This document shows positions 47,569 through 57,325 of a stretch of DNA of 64,000 nucleotides, piece by piece. Under the pieces are notes generated by a model. It was given only the letters and a program-made list of their open reading frames with translations. It had not been told where the DNA came from and did no database searches. The stretch comes from Bacteroidales bacterium. Lineage in GTDB: Bacteria; Bacteroidota; Bacteroidia; Bacteroidales; Paludibacteraceae. The stretch covers positions 1-64,000 of the forward strand of contig JALFZG010000045.1 of the NCBI GenBank assembly GCA_022784645.1, written 5' to 3'. Made by a program: the position numbers and the translations under genes. Positions within the stretch are counted from its first letter, which is position 1. The number at the start of each line of letters is the position of its first letter.

Positions 47569-47583
47569 TGGGGAAAAGTGGGG
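47569..47583 (+). promoter_or_regulatory. Candidate MraZ operator: two TGGGG boxes separated by 5 bp
   Basis: TGGGG-AAAAG-TGGGG about 20 bp upstream of the mraZ -7 box. Confidence 0.65.
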
Positions 47584-47602
47584 AAATATCAATTTTTTTT
47601 TG

Positions 47603-47610
47603 TACCTTTG
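47603..47610 (+). promoter_or_regulatory. mraZ/dcw promoter -7 box TACCTTTG
   Basis: ttttttttgtacctttgcagcc 63 bp upstream of mraZ. Confidence 0.65.
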
Positions 47611-47672
47611 CAGCCGAAAACGAAATTATACAACAATTTCAATTCTTTCATTCGCATATCTAACACGCACAA

Positions 47673-48128
47673 ATGACCACTTTCATCGGAAATATTGAAG
47701 CCAGGTTAGACGATAAAGGACGTATTTTTATCCCTGCCGCCTATCGCAAGATTCTCGCAGAGTATGCCTCGCGTAAGGTAGTGCTGCATCGTGAGCCTGA
47801 AAACGAATGCTTGGTTTTCTATCCGGAGCAAGTATGGAATCAGCGCGTGAGTGAGCTTCAAGAGAAACTTGACGAATGGGATCCAGACGACCAAATGCTC
47901 TTGATGCAATTCATGAGTGAAGCCCAGTTATTGGAGCCTGACAACCAAGGCCGGGTGCTTATTCAGAAACGCGATCTTGAGCAGATTGGTGCAGAAGGAG
48001 ATGTTGTCTTCGTAGGCATGCTCAATCGATTTGCATTATGGTCTCCGCAGCGATTTGAAGAGCGCAAACTTGAGAAGAAAGATTTCGCAGCGGCTCTTCG
48101 AAAAAAAATGCAGCGTTCGAAAGAGTAA
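47673..48128 (+). CDS. mraZ: Transcriptional regulator MraZ
   Basis: GNIEARLDDKGRIFIPAAYRK; first gene of the dcw cluster. Confidence 0.95.
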   Translation: MTTFIGNIEARLDDKGRIFIPAAYRKILAEYASRKVVLHREPENECLVFYPEQVWNQRVSELQEKLDEWDPDDQMLLMQFMSEAQLLEPDNQGRVLIQKRDLEQIGAEGDVVFVGMLNRFALWSPQRFEERKLEKKDFAAALRKKMQRSKE

Positions 48129-48225
48129 CGGCAGATTAAGGTCTTCTTACTAACAGCACCATCTGCCTGCTTGTTGCCATTAAACCCTAACCAACCAACC
48201 TGGGGGCACACCCCAACCTCGTATC

Positions 48226-49239
48226 ATGGAAGAGATTGTGTATCACATTCCTGCACTACTTGAGGAAACGATAGCGGGCCTCAGCATCCTACCTCAAGGT
48301 ACTTATGTGGACGTCACCTTTGGCGGTGGCGGCCACAGTCGCGCTATCTGCCAGCGGCTCAGCAATGGCGGCAAACTCTATTCTTTCGATCAAGACATGG
48401 ATGCGTATCAAAACGCCATGAAGCAACAGAATGCTGTTTTTTGGGCACAAGCGGAGTCAGAAGGGAAATGGCAGTTCGTGCACAGTAACTTCCGATACCT
48501 GAAAAACTTCATGGACTACTACGGCCATCCCGCGTATAATCCGGAGACTCCGGATAGCGGAGTGGATGGTATATTAGCTGACTTGGGTGTCAGTTTTCAT
48601 CATTTCGATGAAGCCGAACGCGGTTTTTCGTTTCGATTTACCGGTCCGCTTGATATGCGCATGAATCAATCGGGCGGCAAGACGGCAGCCGATATCATCA
48701 ACACCTACGATGAAGAGGCATTAGCGCGCATCTTATACATATACGGAGAACTCAAAAATTCACGACCAATAGCACGGCAGATTGTACGCCAACGAGCTAC
48801 CGAGCCCATTCTTCGAACCGAACAACTAGTAGGACTTCTTACCGGAGGCAAACTGGTGATTCGTCAATCTGAAATCGAAGTTGACACTTATATAAAGAAG
48901 GATTTAGCTCGAATTTTCCAAGCGCTCCGAATAGCAGTCAACGACGAGATGAAAGCCTTGGAGGAGATGCTTCTCGCTGGCAAAGAGATGCTTCGGCCGG
49001 GCGGACGATTCGCCATTCTCACGTATCACTCGCTCGAAGACCGAATGGTGAAGAACTTCTTCAAAACCGGTAATCTTGAAGGTAAGGTAGAGAAAGACTT
49101 TTACGGTAATTTGATTTGTCCGTTTGGCGGCAAAAACGGCAAGGTTACAGTAGCCTCCGACGAAGAAATAGCTCGCAACCCTCGCAGCCGCAGCGCCAAA
49201 TTGCGCATTGCCACCAAAAACGAATCCATCCAAAAATAA
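48226..49239 (+). CDS. rsmH: 16S rRNA (cytosine1402-N4)-methyltransferase RsmH
   Basis: HIPALLEETIAGL...YVDVTFGGGGHSRAI; GILADLGVSFHHFDEAERGFSFRFTGPLDMRMN; TYHSLEDRMVKNFF. Confidence 0.97.
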   Translation: MEEIVYHIPALLEETIAGLSILPQGTYVDVTFGGGGHSRAICQRLSNGGKLYSFDQDMDAYQNAMKQQNAVFWAQAESEGKWQFVHSNFRYLKNFMDYYGHPAYNPETPDSGVDGILADLGVSFHHFDEAERGFSFRFTGPLDMRMNQSGGKTAADIINTYDEEALARILYIYGELKNSRPIARQIVRQRATEPILRTEQLVGLLTGGKLVIRQSEIEVDTYIKKDLARIFQALRIAVNDEMKALEEMLLAGKEMLRPGGRFAILTYHSLEDRMVKNFFKTGNLEGKVEKDFYGNLICPFGGKNGKVTVASDEEIARNPRSRSAKLRIATKNESIQK

Positions 49240-49312
49240 ATTCAACATATATAGAAGTTTTACTTCGTAAACTAAAAAATTATCACACATACATATTCAA
49301 TTCAACCTCGCT

Positions 49313-49669
49313 ATGAAACCATTTTTTGAAAATCTGAAACAGTCGTTCACGTCAGAGAACTTCAAGAAAACGTTCCAAGAGACGATGAGCGGTGACGTAC
49401 TTCTCAGGGAGCGCGTTCGCGCACAGATGCCATTCGTTATTATGATTTGCGCAATGTTTGTAATCTACATGTTTTGCAACTACCGCGCGCAGACGCAGCA
49501 GCGACAGATTTCGCAACTCAACAAACAGCTCGAAGATGCTCATTTTGAGTACCTTACGCTCCAAGCAGAATTGGTAGAGCAGAGTCGCCAATCGTATATT
49601 CTCCAACGGCTACAAGAAAATGGAAGTAACGTAAAAATCAGTAACCAACCAGCCATCGCGATAGACTAA
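49313..49669 (+). CDS. FtsL-like cell division protein
   Basis: Short single-TM protein with coiled-coil QQRQISQLNKQLEDAHFEYLTLQAEL, between rsmH and ftsI. Confidence 0.75.
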   Translation: MKPFFENLKQSFTSENFKKTFQETMSGDVLLRERVRAQMPFVIMICAMFVIYMFCNYRAQTQQRQISQLNKQLEDAHFEYLTLQAELVEQSRQSYILQRLQENGSNVKISNQPAIAID

Positions 49670-51774
49670 TGGAAAAGAAACGACATATCATATTTCGGTT
49701 CGTGTTGATTTTTGGAGTCATCATGATGGGTTTCACGGCCGTAATCATACAAATCCTCGTTGTGCAATACAAAGAGGGTGATCAATGGCGTCAGGTTGCA
49801 CAAAAGCAAATTCCATCGAAGCGCCCCATTCCGCCCCTCAGAGGCAATATTTACGACTGCCAAGGTCGCCTGCTCGTAGGCAGTCTGCCTCGCTATACCC
49901 TCATAATGGACACGCGTGTGGATGCGCTGCACCAAAACGGAGACACGGCGTTTTTTAACAATGTAGACAGCATATCGGCAGGCTTATCGCGCATTTTCAA
50001 AGACAAATCAGCACAAGAATATCGCACGCTTCTCGTTCGTGCTTTTCGCAATAGAGACGGACGTTTTAAGTTGCAACCAAACCCAGTGAGTTATACTGAC
50101 AAGCGGGCCGTTGAATCCATGCCTTTCTTCAAGAGAGGACGCTATAAGAGTGGTTTGATAATTGAAGACAGCCATAAGCGTGTGATGCCTTTCGGCAGTT
50201 TGGCAAAACGAACGCTCGGCAGTATTTACGGAGAAACCGGACAGGGCATAGCCGGTCTCGAAAAGCAATTCAACGATGAGCTCCAAGGCGAGCCCGGAAT
50301 AAAACAACGCCAACGAATAGGTGCAGGCAATACCGATGTTGTACTCAAGAATGCGGTAAACGGATGCGATCTTCATACAACTATTGATGCCGATATACAG
50401 GATCAGGTGGAGAGCATATTGCGACAACGCTTGGAGATGATAGAAGGCGAATGGGGATGCTGCATATTGATGGAAGTGAAAACGGGCAAAATCCGTGCTA
50501 TCAGCAACCTCGATCGCACCAAGGATGGCGAATACGTAGAAACCATGAACCATGCAGTCACACGCGTGGAGCCGGGTTCCACCTTTAAAACCATCAGTTT
50601 GATGGCAGCATTGGATGATGGCAAGATAGATTACCACAAAGACTCTATCGAAGTCTATCGAGCCGGCTGGCAGTATTCTGACACGCGTATCTACGATGCG
50701 CACCCGCGCGATACCATATATTGTATTCGCGACGCGATGGCAGCATCATCGAATATCGCATTGGCAAAAATCGTTACACAAGCCTACGAAAAGAAAGGCA
50801 GCAAATTCGCTGACCGACTGGAGCGAATGGGGATTGCCGACAGCCTGCCTTGCGAAATTCCCGGAGCACAAAAGCCGCTAATCAGTCGCCCCAACGACAA
50901 CACCACATTGGCCAAGATGTCATACGGTTATTCGGTAGAATTATCGCCCTTGCAGATGCTTACGATTTATAATGGCATTGCCAACAACGGCAAAATGATT
51001 AGTCCGATCATCGTAGAAAGCATCAGCAAAGAGGGTAAGACAGTAGAGCAATTTGAGAGCAAGGTGCTAAACTCCAGCTTGTGCAAAAGCAGCACCTTAG
51101 CAGCTATTCAAGAGTGCTTACACGCAGTCGTTTGGGACAACAAATTAGGTACCGCATCGCAAGACCCTTGGAAGCAGAAGAAAGCGCAAAGCAATTACGT
51201 AAAGATTGCCGGCAAAACGGGTACGGCTCAGATTTTCGAGAATGGACGCTATTCGAATCGGCACCACCGTATTGCTTTCGTTGGTTATTTTCCGGAAGAT
51301 AATCCGCAATACAGCTGCATCTGCGTAATGCATCATCCGCATAAATATGGTTGTTATGATGCAGGTGGCGACTGCGGCCGTGTGGTTCGCCAAATAGCCG
51401 AGCGCACGATGGCCAGCATGAGCACAACTGACTCAGAAGAAATTGAGCAGCCTTACGACTCCATCACCAAGCCGCAAATCAAAGGCGGGCAGCAAAGCCG
51501 CATCAAAGATGCAGCCAAAGGCACCAAGGTGCAAGTGAGCAAAGTGGATTCGGAATGGGCGAAAGTCGATAACACGATGCAGAGCATAGCCGTAAAAGTA
51601 AATCGCGATCAAGTGCCCAACGTGATAGGCATGGGAGCACGCGATGCAGTCTATGCTATCGAGCAGACGGGCATGAAAGTGCAGCTTACCGGTAAAGGCC
51701 GTGTGGTATCACAAAGTGTAGCAGCTGGCGCCAACGCTCAAAAAGGCAAAATGGTTTATTTGGAATTACGATAA
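49669..51774 (+). CDS. ftsI: Penicillin-binding protein FtsI/PBP3 with C-terminal PASTA domain
   Basis: SSNIALAKIV, AGKTGTAQIF, PVLRGNIYD-like RPIPPLRGNIYD; C-terminal VPNVIGMGARDAVYAIEQTGMKV. Confidence 0.95.
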   Translation: MEKKRHIIFRFVLIFGVIMMGFTAVIIQILVVQYKEGDQWRQVAQKQIPSKRPIPPLRGNIYDCQGRLLVGSLPRYTLIMDTRVDALHQNGDTAFFNNVDSISAGLSRIFKDKSAQEYRTLLVRAFRNRDGRFKLQPNPVSYTDKRAVESMPFFKRGRYKSGLIIEDSHKRVMPFGSLAKRTLGSIYGETGQGIAGLEKQFNDELQGEPGIKQRQRIGAGNTDVVLKNAVNGCDLHTTIDADIQDQVESILRQRLEMIEGEWGCCILMEVKTGKIRAISNLDRTKDGEYVETMNHAVTRVEPGSTFKTISLMAALDDGKIDYHKDSIEVYRAGWQYSDTRIYDAHPRDTIYCIRDAMAASSNIALAKIVTQAYEKKGSKFADRLERMGIADSLPCEIPGAQKPLISRPNDNTTLAKMSYGYSVELSPLQMLTIYNGIANNGKMISPIIVESISKEGKTVEQFESKVLNSSLCKSSTLAAIQECLHAVVWDNKLGTASQDPWKQKKAQSNYVKIAGKTGTAQIFENGRYSNRHHRIAFVGYFPEDNPQYSCICVMHHPHKYGCYDAGGDCGRVVRQIAERTMASMSTTDSEEIEQPYDSITKPQIKGGQQSRIKDAAKGTKVQVSKVDSEWAKVDNTMQSIAVKVNRDQVPNVIGMGARDAVYAIEQTGMKVQLTGKGRVVSQSVAAGANAQKGKMVYLELR

Positions 51775-51780
51775 CATATT

Positions 51781-53229
51781 ATGATACTCAACGAATTACT
51801 CAGCGCTACGAAGGTGCTGAACACCGTAGGCAATACGGATATTGACATTGCTGCCATTGCATTTGACTCTCGCAAGGTAACGCAGAATACGCTGTTTGTT
51901 GCGCAAGCAGGGACAGCAGTAGATGGTCATGATTATATCGGCAAAGCGCTTGATTCAGGCGCTACAGCCATCGTTTGCGAACGTATTCCGGAGGAGGTCG
52001 CAGAGCGAGATGCTTGCTTCATCGTAGTAGAAAACTCATCCAAAGCCTTGGGCGAATTAGCCTGCCAATGGTATGGCCAACCGAGTAAGCACCTGACACT
52101 GGTGGGCGTGACGGGAACCAACGGAAAAACCACGATTGCCACGTTGCTTTATAAGTTGGTACGCGGGTTGGGACATAAAGCCGGCTTGCTCTCTACCGTG
52201 GTGAACTACATTGAAGACGAGTCGGTGGCTTCTACACACACAACCCCTGATGCCCTTGAACTCAACAGCCTGCTCAAGCGGATGGTTGATGCCGGATGCA
52301 CCTATGCTTTTATGGAAGTGAGCAGCCATTCCATTGCGCAAGAGCGTATTGCCGGATTGGATTTTGATGGCGCTATTTTCACCAATCTCACGCGCGACCA
52401 TATCGATTTTCATAAGACGTTTGACAATTACCGCGATACGAAAAAGCGACTATTTGACGAGCTCAAGAAAAACGCATTTGCCATCACCAATAAAGACGAC
52501 AAAAACGGCTTGATCATGACGCAGAATTGCCAAGCTTCTGTTTACACCTACTCCACTCGAGCATTGGCCGATTATCGTGCGCAAATCTTAGAAGAAGGGT
52601 TTGACGGCATGCTGCTGCAAGTCAATAATCAGGAAGTGTTTGTGCCGCTGGTAGGACGATTCAACGTATCGAACATCTTAGCCATCTACGGAGCAGCCGT
52701 AAGCCTTGGATTCGAGCCGACTGAAGTATTGCGTGTACTCTCTACCTTAAAGCCGGTAAACGGCCGATTTGAGTCAATCGCCTCGCCCAAAGGATGGACG
52801 GCCATTATCGACTATGCCCACACGCCCGATGCGGTAGAAAACGTGATCAATACCATCAACGAGATTCGCAAACCGGGCAGCCGCTTGATTACGATAGTCG
52901 GCTGCGGAGGCAATCGAGATAAAGGCAAACGACCGATGATGGCATCGCTTGCCAAACATGGCTCCGACCGCCTCATCCTCACCTCGGATAACCCCCGCGA
53001 TGAAGAGCCGGCGGATATCCTCAAAGACATGATAGCCGGACTGACCGAAGCAGAACAACGCGATACGCTCATCATTGAAGACCGCGAAATGGCAATCCGT
53101 ACGGCTTGCATGATGGCCGAAGCAGGCGACGTCATTCTCGTTGCCGGCAAAGGACATGAAGACTATCAAATCATCAAAGGCGTAAAGCATCACTTCGATG
53201 ATCACGAAGTTGTCAGAAAGTATATATAG
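51781..53229 (+). CDS. murE: UDP-MurNAc-tripeptide synthetase MurE
   Basis: GVTGTNGKTTIATLL, MEVSSHSIAQERI, DNPRDEEPADIL, AGKGHEDYQII. Confidence 0.96.
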   Translation: MILNELLSATKVLNTVGNTDIDIAAIAFDSRKVTQNTLFVAQAGTAVDGHDYIGKALDSGATAIVCERIPEEVAERDACFIVVENSSKALGELACQWYGQPSKHLTLVGVTGTNGKTTIATLLYKLVRGLGHKAGLLSTVVNYIEDESVASTHTTPDALELNSLLKRMVDAGCTYAFMEVSSHSIAQERIAGLDFDGAIFTNLTRDHIDFHKTFDNYRDTKKRLFDELKKNAFAITNKDDKNGLIMTQNCQASVYTYSTRALADYRAQILEEGFDGMLLQVNNQEVFVPLVGRFNVSNILAIYGAAVSLGFEPTEVLRVLSTLKPVNGRFESIASPKGWTAIIDYAHTPDAVENVINTINEIRKPGSRLITIVGCGGNRDKGKRPMMASLAKHGSDRLILTSDNPRDEEPADILKDMIAGLTEAEQRDTLIIEDREMAIRTACMMAEAGDVILVAGKGHEDYQIIKGVKHHFDDHEVVRKYI

Positions 53230-53249
53230 AAACTGCAATTCACGAAATT

Positions 53250-54521
53250 ATGCTATACTATCTTTTCATTTTTTTCAATCAGATTCCGGGCGCACGACTC
53301 TTCCAATACATCTCCTTCCGCGCTATCGTAGCGGGCGTGATGGCGCTCATTATCAGCATCTTCATAGGCGAATGGTTTATCCATTTCCTCCGGCGGAAAC
53401 ATATCTCTGAACAGCAGCGTGATGAGAAGACCGACCCGTTTGGCGTACAGAAAAAGGGCGTTCCTACCATGGGCGGACTCGTAATCATCTTGAGCATTCT
53501 GCTGCCTTGTCTGCTCATGGGAAAACTCAGCAATGTGTATATGTTTTTGATGCTGCTGACCACCATTATTCTTGGCACACTCGGCTTTGCCGACGATTAT
53601 ATCAAGACGTTTAAGCACAACAAAGATGGCTTAAACGGGTGGGTAAAAATCTTCGGTCAGGTAGCTGTTGGTTTGCTTGTTGGCCTTACGCTCCGCTACA
53701 GTCCGGCAGCTGTAATGAACGAATCGGTATATACACGAATTGAAAACAATGTATCGGTAGTGTATAAATCGCCGGAAGTAAAATCCACGCAGACTACCAT
53801 CCCATTCGTTAAGCATCACAACTGCAATTATGCCGATATATTCAGTTGGCTTGGCCCTGAGTGGAAATACCGCGCGGGGTGGATTTTTTTCGTGCTGCTG
53901 ACCGTGTTAGTTGTGGCAGCAGTATCGAATGGAGCCAACCTCAACGATGGTATGGACGGTATGTGTGCTGGCAATTCTGCCATCATAGGAGTAGCACTCA
54001 TTGTATTGGCATATATCTCCGGAAATACCGTATTTGCCGACTATTTTGACGTGATGTATATCCCTGGAAGTGAGGAACTTACGGTATTCTTAGCCGCCTT
54101 CGTAGGAGCCTTGGTAGGTTTCCTATGGTGGAATGGATTCCCTGCGCAGATTTTTATGGGCGACACCGGCAGTCTCACTATTGGCGGCATTATTGGTGTA
54201 TCGGCTGTAATGATTCATAAGGAATTGCTATTGCCGATTCTTTGCGGCATTTTCCTAATGGAGAGCCTGAGCGTTATTCTGCAAACGCAAGTATATAAGC
54301 TCACAAAGAAAAGCGGCCATCCGGTGCGCATTTGGAAGCGCACACCTATTCACGACCATTTCCGCACCTCGGTTGACCAAGTGCTCAGTCGTGATCCGAA
54401 TTGCATCATCAAGATTAAGGGACAGAAAGATTTGCACCACGAAACGAAGATTGTGCTCCGCTTCTGCATCGTGACACTCATTTTGGCGGCATTCACTATT
54501 CTAACCCTCAAGATTCGATAA
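53250..54521 (+). CDS. mraY: Phospho-MurNAc-pentapeptide transferase MraY
   Basis: GVPTMGGLVI, LGFADDYIK, NLNDGMDGMCAGN, FMGDTGSLTIGG; extended extracytoplasmic insert. Confidence 0.96.
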   Translation: MLYYLFIFFNQIPGARLFQYISFRAIVAGVMALIISIFIGEWFIHFLRRKHISEQQRDEKTDPFGVQKKGVPTMGGLVIILSILLPCLLMGKLSNVYMFLMLLTTIILGTLGFADDYIKTFKHNKDGLNGWVKIFGQVAVGLLVGLTLRYSPAAVMNESVYTRIENNVSVVYKSPEVKSTQTTIPFVKHHNCNYADIFSWLGPEWKYRAGWIFFVLLTVLVVAAVSNGANLNDGMDGMCAGNSAIIGVALIVLAYISGNTVFADYFDVMYIPGSEELTVFLAAFVGALVGFLWWNGFPAQIFMGDTGSLTIGGIIGVSAVMIHKELLLPILCGIFLMESLSVILQTQVYKLTKKSGHPVRIWKRTPIHDHFRTSVDQVLSRDPNCIIKIKGQKDLHHETKIVLRFCIVTLILAAFTILTLKIR

Positions 54522-54579
54522 TTTTTCGCTCAGCCAATCTTTGGCAAACATATCTACCTAACCTTTTATACCGACGAAT

Positions 54580-55866
54580 ATGGAATTAATAAACAAACTG
54601 CTTGGCTCAACAGCCAACAACCCGCGCTTTGACAGACGCTACATTGACAAAACCTTTTGGGCTTTGTTTTTAGTGTTGATTGTCGTTTCCCTCATAGCAC
54701 TTTCGAGCGCTACGAGCACCTTGGTATTTACAGACGACTCCATCTTAGGGCCAATCGGCCATCAGTTCATTTTTATCCTGATTGGTGTGGTTTGCGCATG
54801 GTTTATGCAGTTTATGCCAAGTTGGCTGATTCGCATGATTGCGTATGGCGCTTGGGGCATAATGGTGCTTATTTTGCTCTCCATGCTCATTCCGCATAAT
54901 CCGTTTGTAGTAACATTAAATGGGGCAGGCCGTTGGTTTAAGTTGGGTATTGCATTTCAACCCTCCGAATTTGCCAAATTAGGCATGGTTATTGTGGTAG
55001 CAGACTTGTTATCGCGCGCCAAAACGCCCGAGCAGATGCGCAAAGCGTTCTATTACAGTTTGGGAGCAGCCGCCATCACTATCCTTCCGATTATGGTAGG
55101 CAACCTCTCTACAGCCGTTTTGATGGGTGGTGTTGTCTTGCTGATATGGATAATCGCCGGCGTAGATTGGAGGCAATGGGGGGCAGCTCTCTTGATAGCC
55201 ATCACCGTATTGGTTAGCGGCTATTTCATCGTTGAATACGCCTTCATCAAGCCCGGACGAAAGCTTCCCGGTCTCCTATCACGCGCAACCACATGGGTGA
55301 GCCGTATAGACGATATGATTGAAGAGAAACGCTCGAAAAAAGAAGGCGATCCGTATGTAATAAACGACGATAATTACCAGCGTTCTTTGGCAAAAGTGGC
55401 AGTAGCTCGTGGCGGTCTTTCGCCCGTTGGTGTACTGCCCGGAAACAGCCAGGAGCGCGACTATCTGCCACTGCCGTATGCTGACTATATTTTCGCCATC
55501 ATCGTAGAAGAAACGGGCATTGTAGGGGCCGTGTTTTTGATCTTCGTTTATTTGGCTATCCTCTTTAGAGCCTGCTACGTGAGTGCGCGCTATGAAGACC
55601 ATGGGGCAATGGTCATGATGATGGGTATGGCGCTGATGATTGTCTGTCAGGCGCTTATCAGTATGGCTGTATCCGTAGGCTTAGGCCCTGTGACCGGCCA
55701 GCAACTGCCGATGATTTCCAAAGGCGGTACATCTACCGTAGCTACAGCCTTATATTTCGGCGTGATGATGGCTGTGAGCCGCGAGCAGAATCAGATAACC
55801 GGCATGCAGGAAAATGCCAAAAGCGAGTCGCTCGACGAAATACCTATTATTGATCTCAACCAATAA
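54580..55866 (+). CDS. ftsW: Peptidoglycan polymerase FtsW (SEDS family)
   Basis: GAGRWFKLGIAFQPSEFAKLGMVI, AIIVEETGIVGA, GQQLPMISKGGTS. Confidence 0.94.
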   Translation: MELINKLLGSTANNPRFDRRYIDKTFWALFLVLIVVSLIALSSATSTLVFTDDSILGPIGHQFIFILIGVVCAWFMQFMPSWLIRMIAYGAWGIMVLILLSMLIPHNPFVVTLNGAGRWFKLGIAFQPSEFAKLGMVIVVADLLSRAKTPEQMRKAFYYSLGAAAITILPIMVGNLSTAVLMGGVVLLIWIIAGVDWRQWGAALLIAITVLVSGYFIVEYAFIKPGRKLPGLLSRATTWVSRIDDMIEEKRSKKEGDPYVINDDNYQRSLAKVAVARGGLSPVGVLPGNSQERDYLPLPYADYIFAIIVEETGIVGAVFLIFVYLAILFRACYVSARYEDHGAMVMMMGMALMIVCQALISMAVSVGLGPVTGQQLPMISKGGTSTVATALYFGVMMAVSREQNQITGMQENAKSESLDEIPIIDLNQ

Positions 55867-55874
55867 AAACGCAT

Positions 55875-56993
55875 ATGAAGTATCTCATTTCAGGCGGTGG
55901 AACAGGTGGTCATATCTTCCCCGCAGTAAGTATTGCCAATGCTCTTTGCGAGCTGGATAAGGAAGCCGACATTCTCTTTGTAGGCGCACTCGGACGTATG
56001 GAAATGGAGCGTGTGCCACAAGCAGGTTATAAGATTGTAGGATTGCCTGTGAGAGGGCTCGACCGGCAGCATCCGCTCAAGAATATCAGCGTGATGATAG
56101 ATATGCTTCGCTCGATGCGTATGGTTAGGAAAATCATCCGCGACTTCAAGCCTCAAGTTGGGGTTGGCGTAGGCGGTTATGCCAGCGGAGCGGCAATGAA
56201 AGTGGCAGCCAACATGGGAGTGCCCATTCTCTTGCAGGAGCAAAACGGCTTTGCGGGCGTCACCAATAAACTGCTGAAAAATGATGCACAAAAAATATGT
56301 GTGGCTTACGAAGGGATGGAGCGCTTTTTCCCTGCCGAGAAGATTGTGCTGACCGGCAATCCTGTTCGGCAAAATCTCCTTTCCGGAACGCGTGAAGAAG
56401 CTTTCGAATACTTCAAAAATGAGTATGGCATTACGCTCGATCCGAGCAAGAAAACACTCGTGGTAATTGGCGGAAGTTTAGGTGCTCGCACCATCAACGA
56501 AGCGATGCAAGCCGGCATTCCCGAATTGCAAAAAGCGGGCATCAACGTGATTTGGCAAACGGGTAAAACGTATTTTGAGAAATGCAACGAGTCATACCAT
56601 CAAGCAACTGATAATCAATCAGATAACCGCATTATTTGCACGGCCTTCTTGAGCCGTATGGATTTGGCTTATGCAGCTGCTGATTTGGTAGTTTCAAGAG
56701 CCGGTGCTTCGTCTATTTCGGAGATTTGTTTGCTCGGCAAACCGAGTATTTTGATTCCTTCGCCCAACGTGGCAGAAGACCATCAAACGCACAACGCGAT
56801 GGCCCTCGTAAGGAAAGATGCAGCCATCATGGTTAAAGACGTAGATGCGGCTAACGCATTAGTCAGCACACTCTTGCAAACCATTCAAGACGATACCCGT
56901 TTGAGCCAACTGCACACCAACGTGCTCACCCTCGCTCAGACGGATTCGGCTCGCAGAATCGCCGAAATCGTGATGCAGATTGCGAAAAAATAG
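55875..56993 (+). CDS. murG: Undecaprenyl-PP-MurNAc-pentapeptide N-acetylglucosaminyltransferase MurG
   Basis: SGGGTGGHIFPAVSIANAL, LLQEQNGFAGVTNK, VVIGGSLGARTINEA, VSRAGASSISEICLLGKPSILIPSPN. Confidence 0.97.
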   Translation: MKYLISGGGTGGHIFPAVSIANALCELDKEADILFVGALGRMEMERVPQAGYKIVGLPVRGLDRQHPLKNISVMIDMLRSMRMVRKIIRDFKPQVGVGVGGYASGAAMKVAANMGVPILLQEQNGFAGVTNKLLKNDAQKICVAYEGMERFFPAEKIVLTGNPVRQNLLSGTREEAFEYFKNEYGITLDPSKKTLVVIGGSLGARTINEAMQAGIPELQKAGINVIWQTGKTYFEKCNESYHQATDNQSDNRIICTAFLSRMDLAYAAADLVVSRAGASSISEICLLGKPSILIPSPNVAEDHQTHNAMALVRKDAAIMVKDVDAANALVSTLLQTIQDDTRLSQLHTNVLTLAQTDSARRIAEIVMQIAKK

Positions 56994-57009
56994 TGTCTTC
57001 TTTGTACTA

Positions 57010-57053
57010 CCATCGCACTTGCATCGCACGACCATCGCACGACCATCGCACGT
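57010..57053. repeat. 11-bp tandem array (4 units) just after murG
   Basis: ccatcgcactt/gcatcgcacga/ccatcgcacga/ccatcgcacgt. Confidence 0.95.
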
Positions 57054-57325
57054 ACAGCTACGTAGATTACACGTGGTTCGAACGTATTTGTACGTGTTAA
57101 TGCTGTGTTTTCCTCGTCAAAAATAGGATGCAAAACCCATCCTTCAGTATAAAATTTACCCAATAACGTAAATAAATGCGGATTTTTGCAAATAATTTGT
57201 AAATTTCCGCATTTTCATTTGGTCAATCCAAAAAAAAGTTGTAATTTTGCAGCGAATTTGACTTTCAAACGAACAATTGTCTGTAAGCAAGCGTTTCTTT
57301 AACGTTTACAACAAGCCTATTGCAC

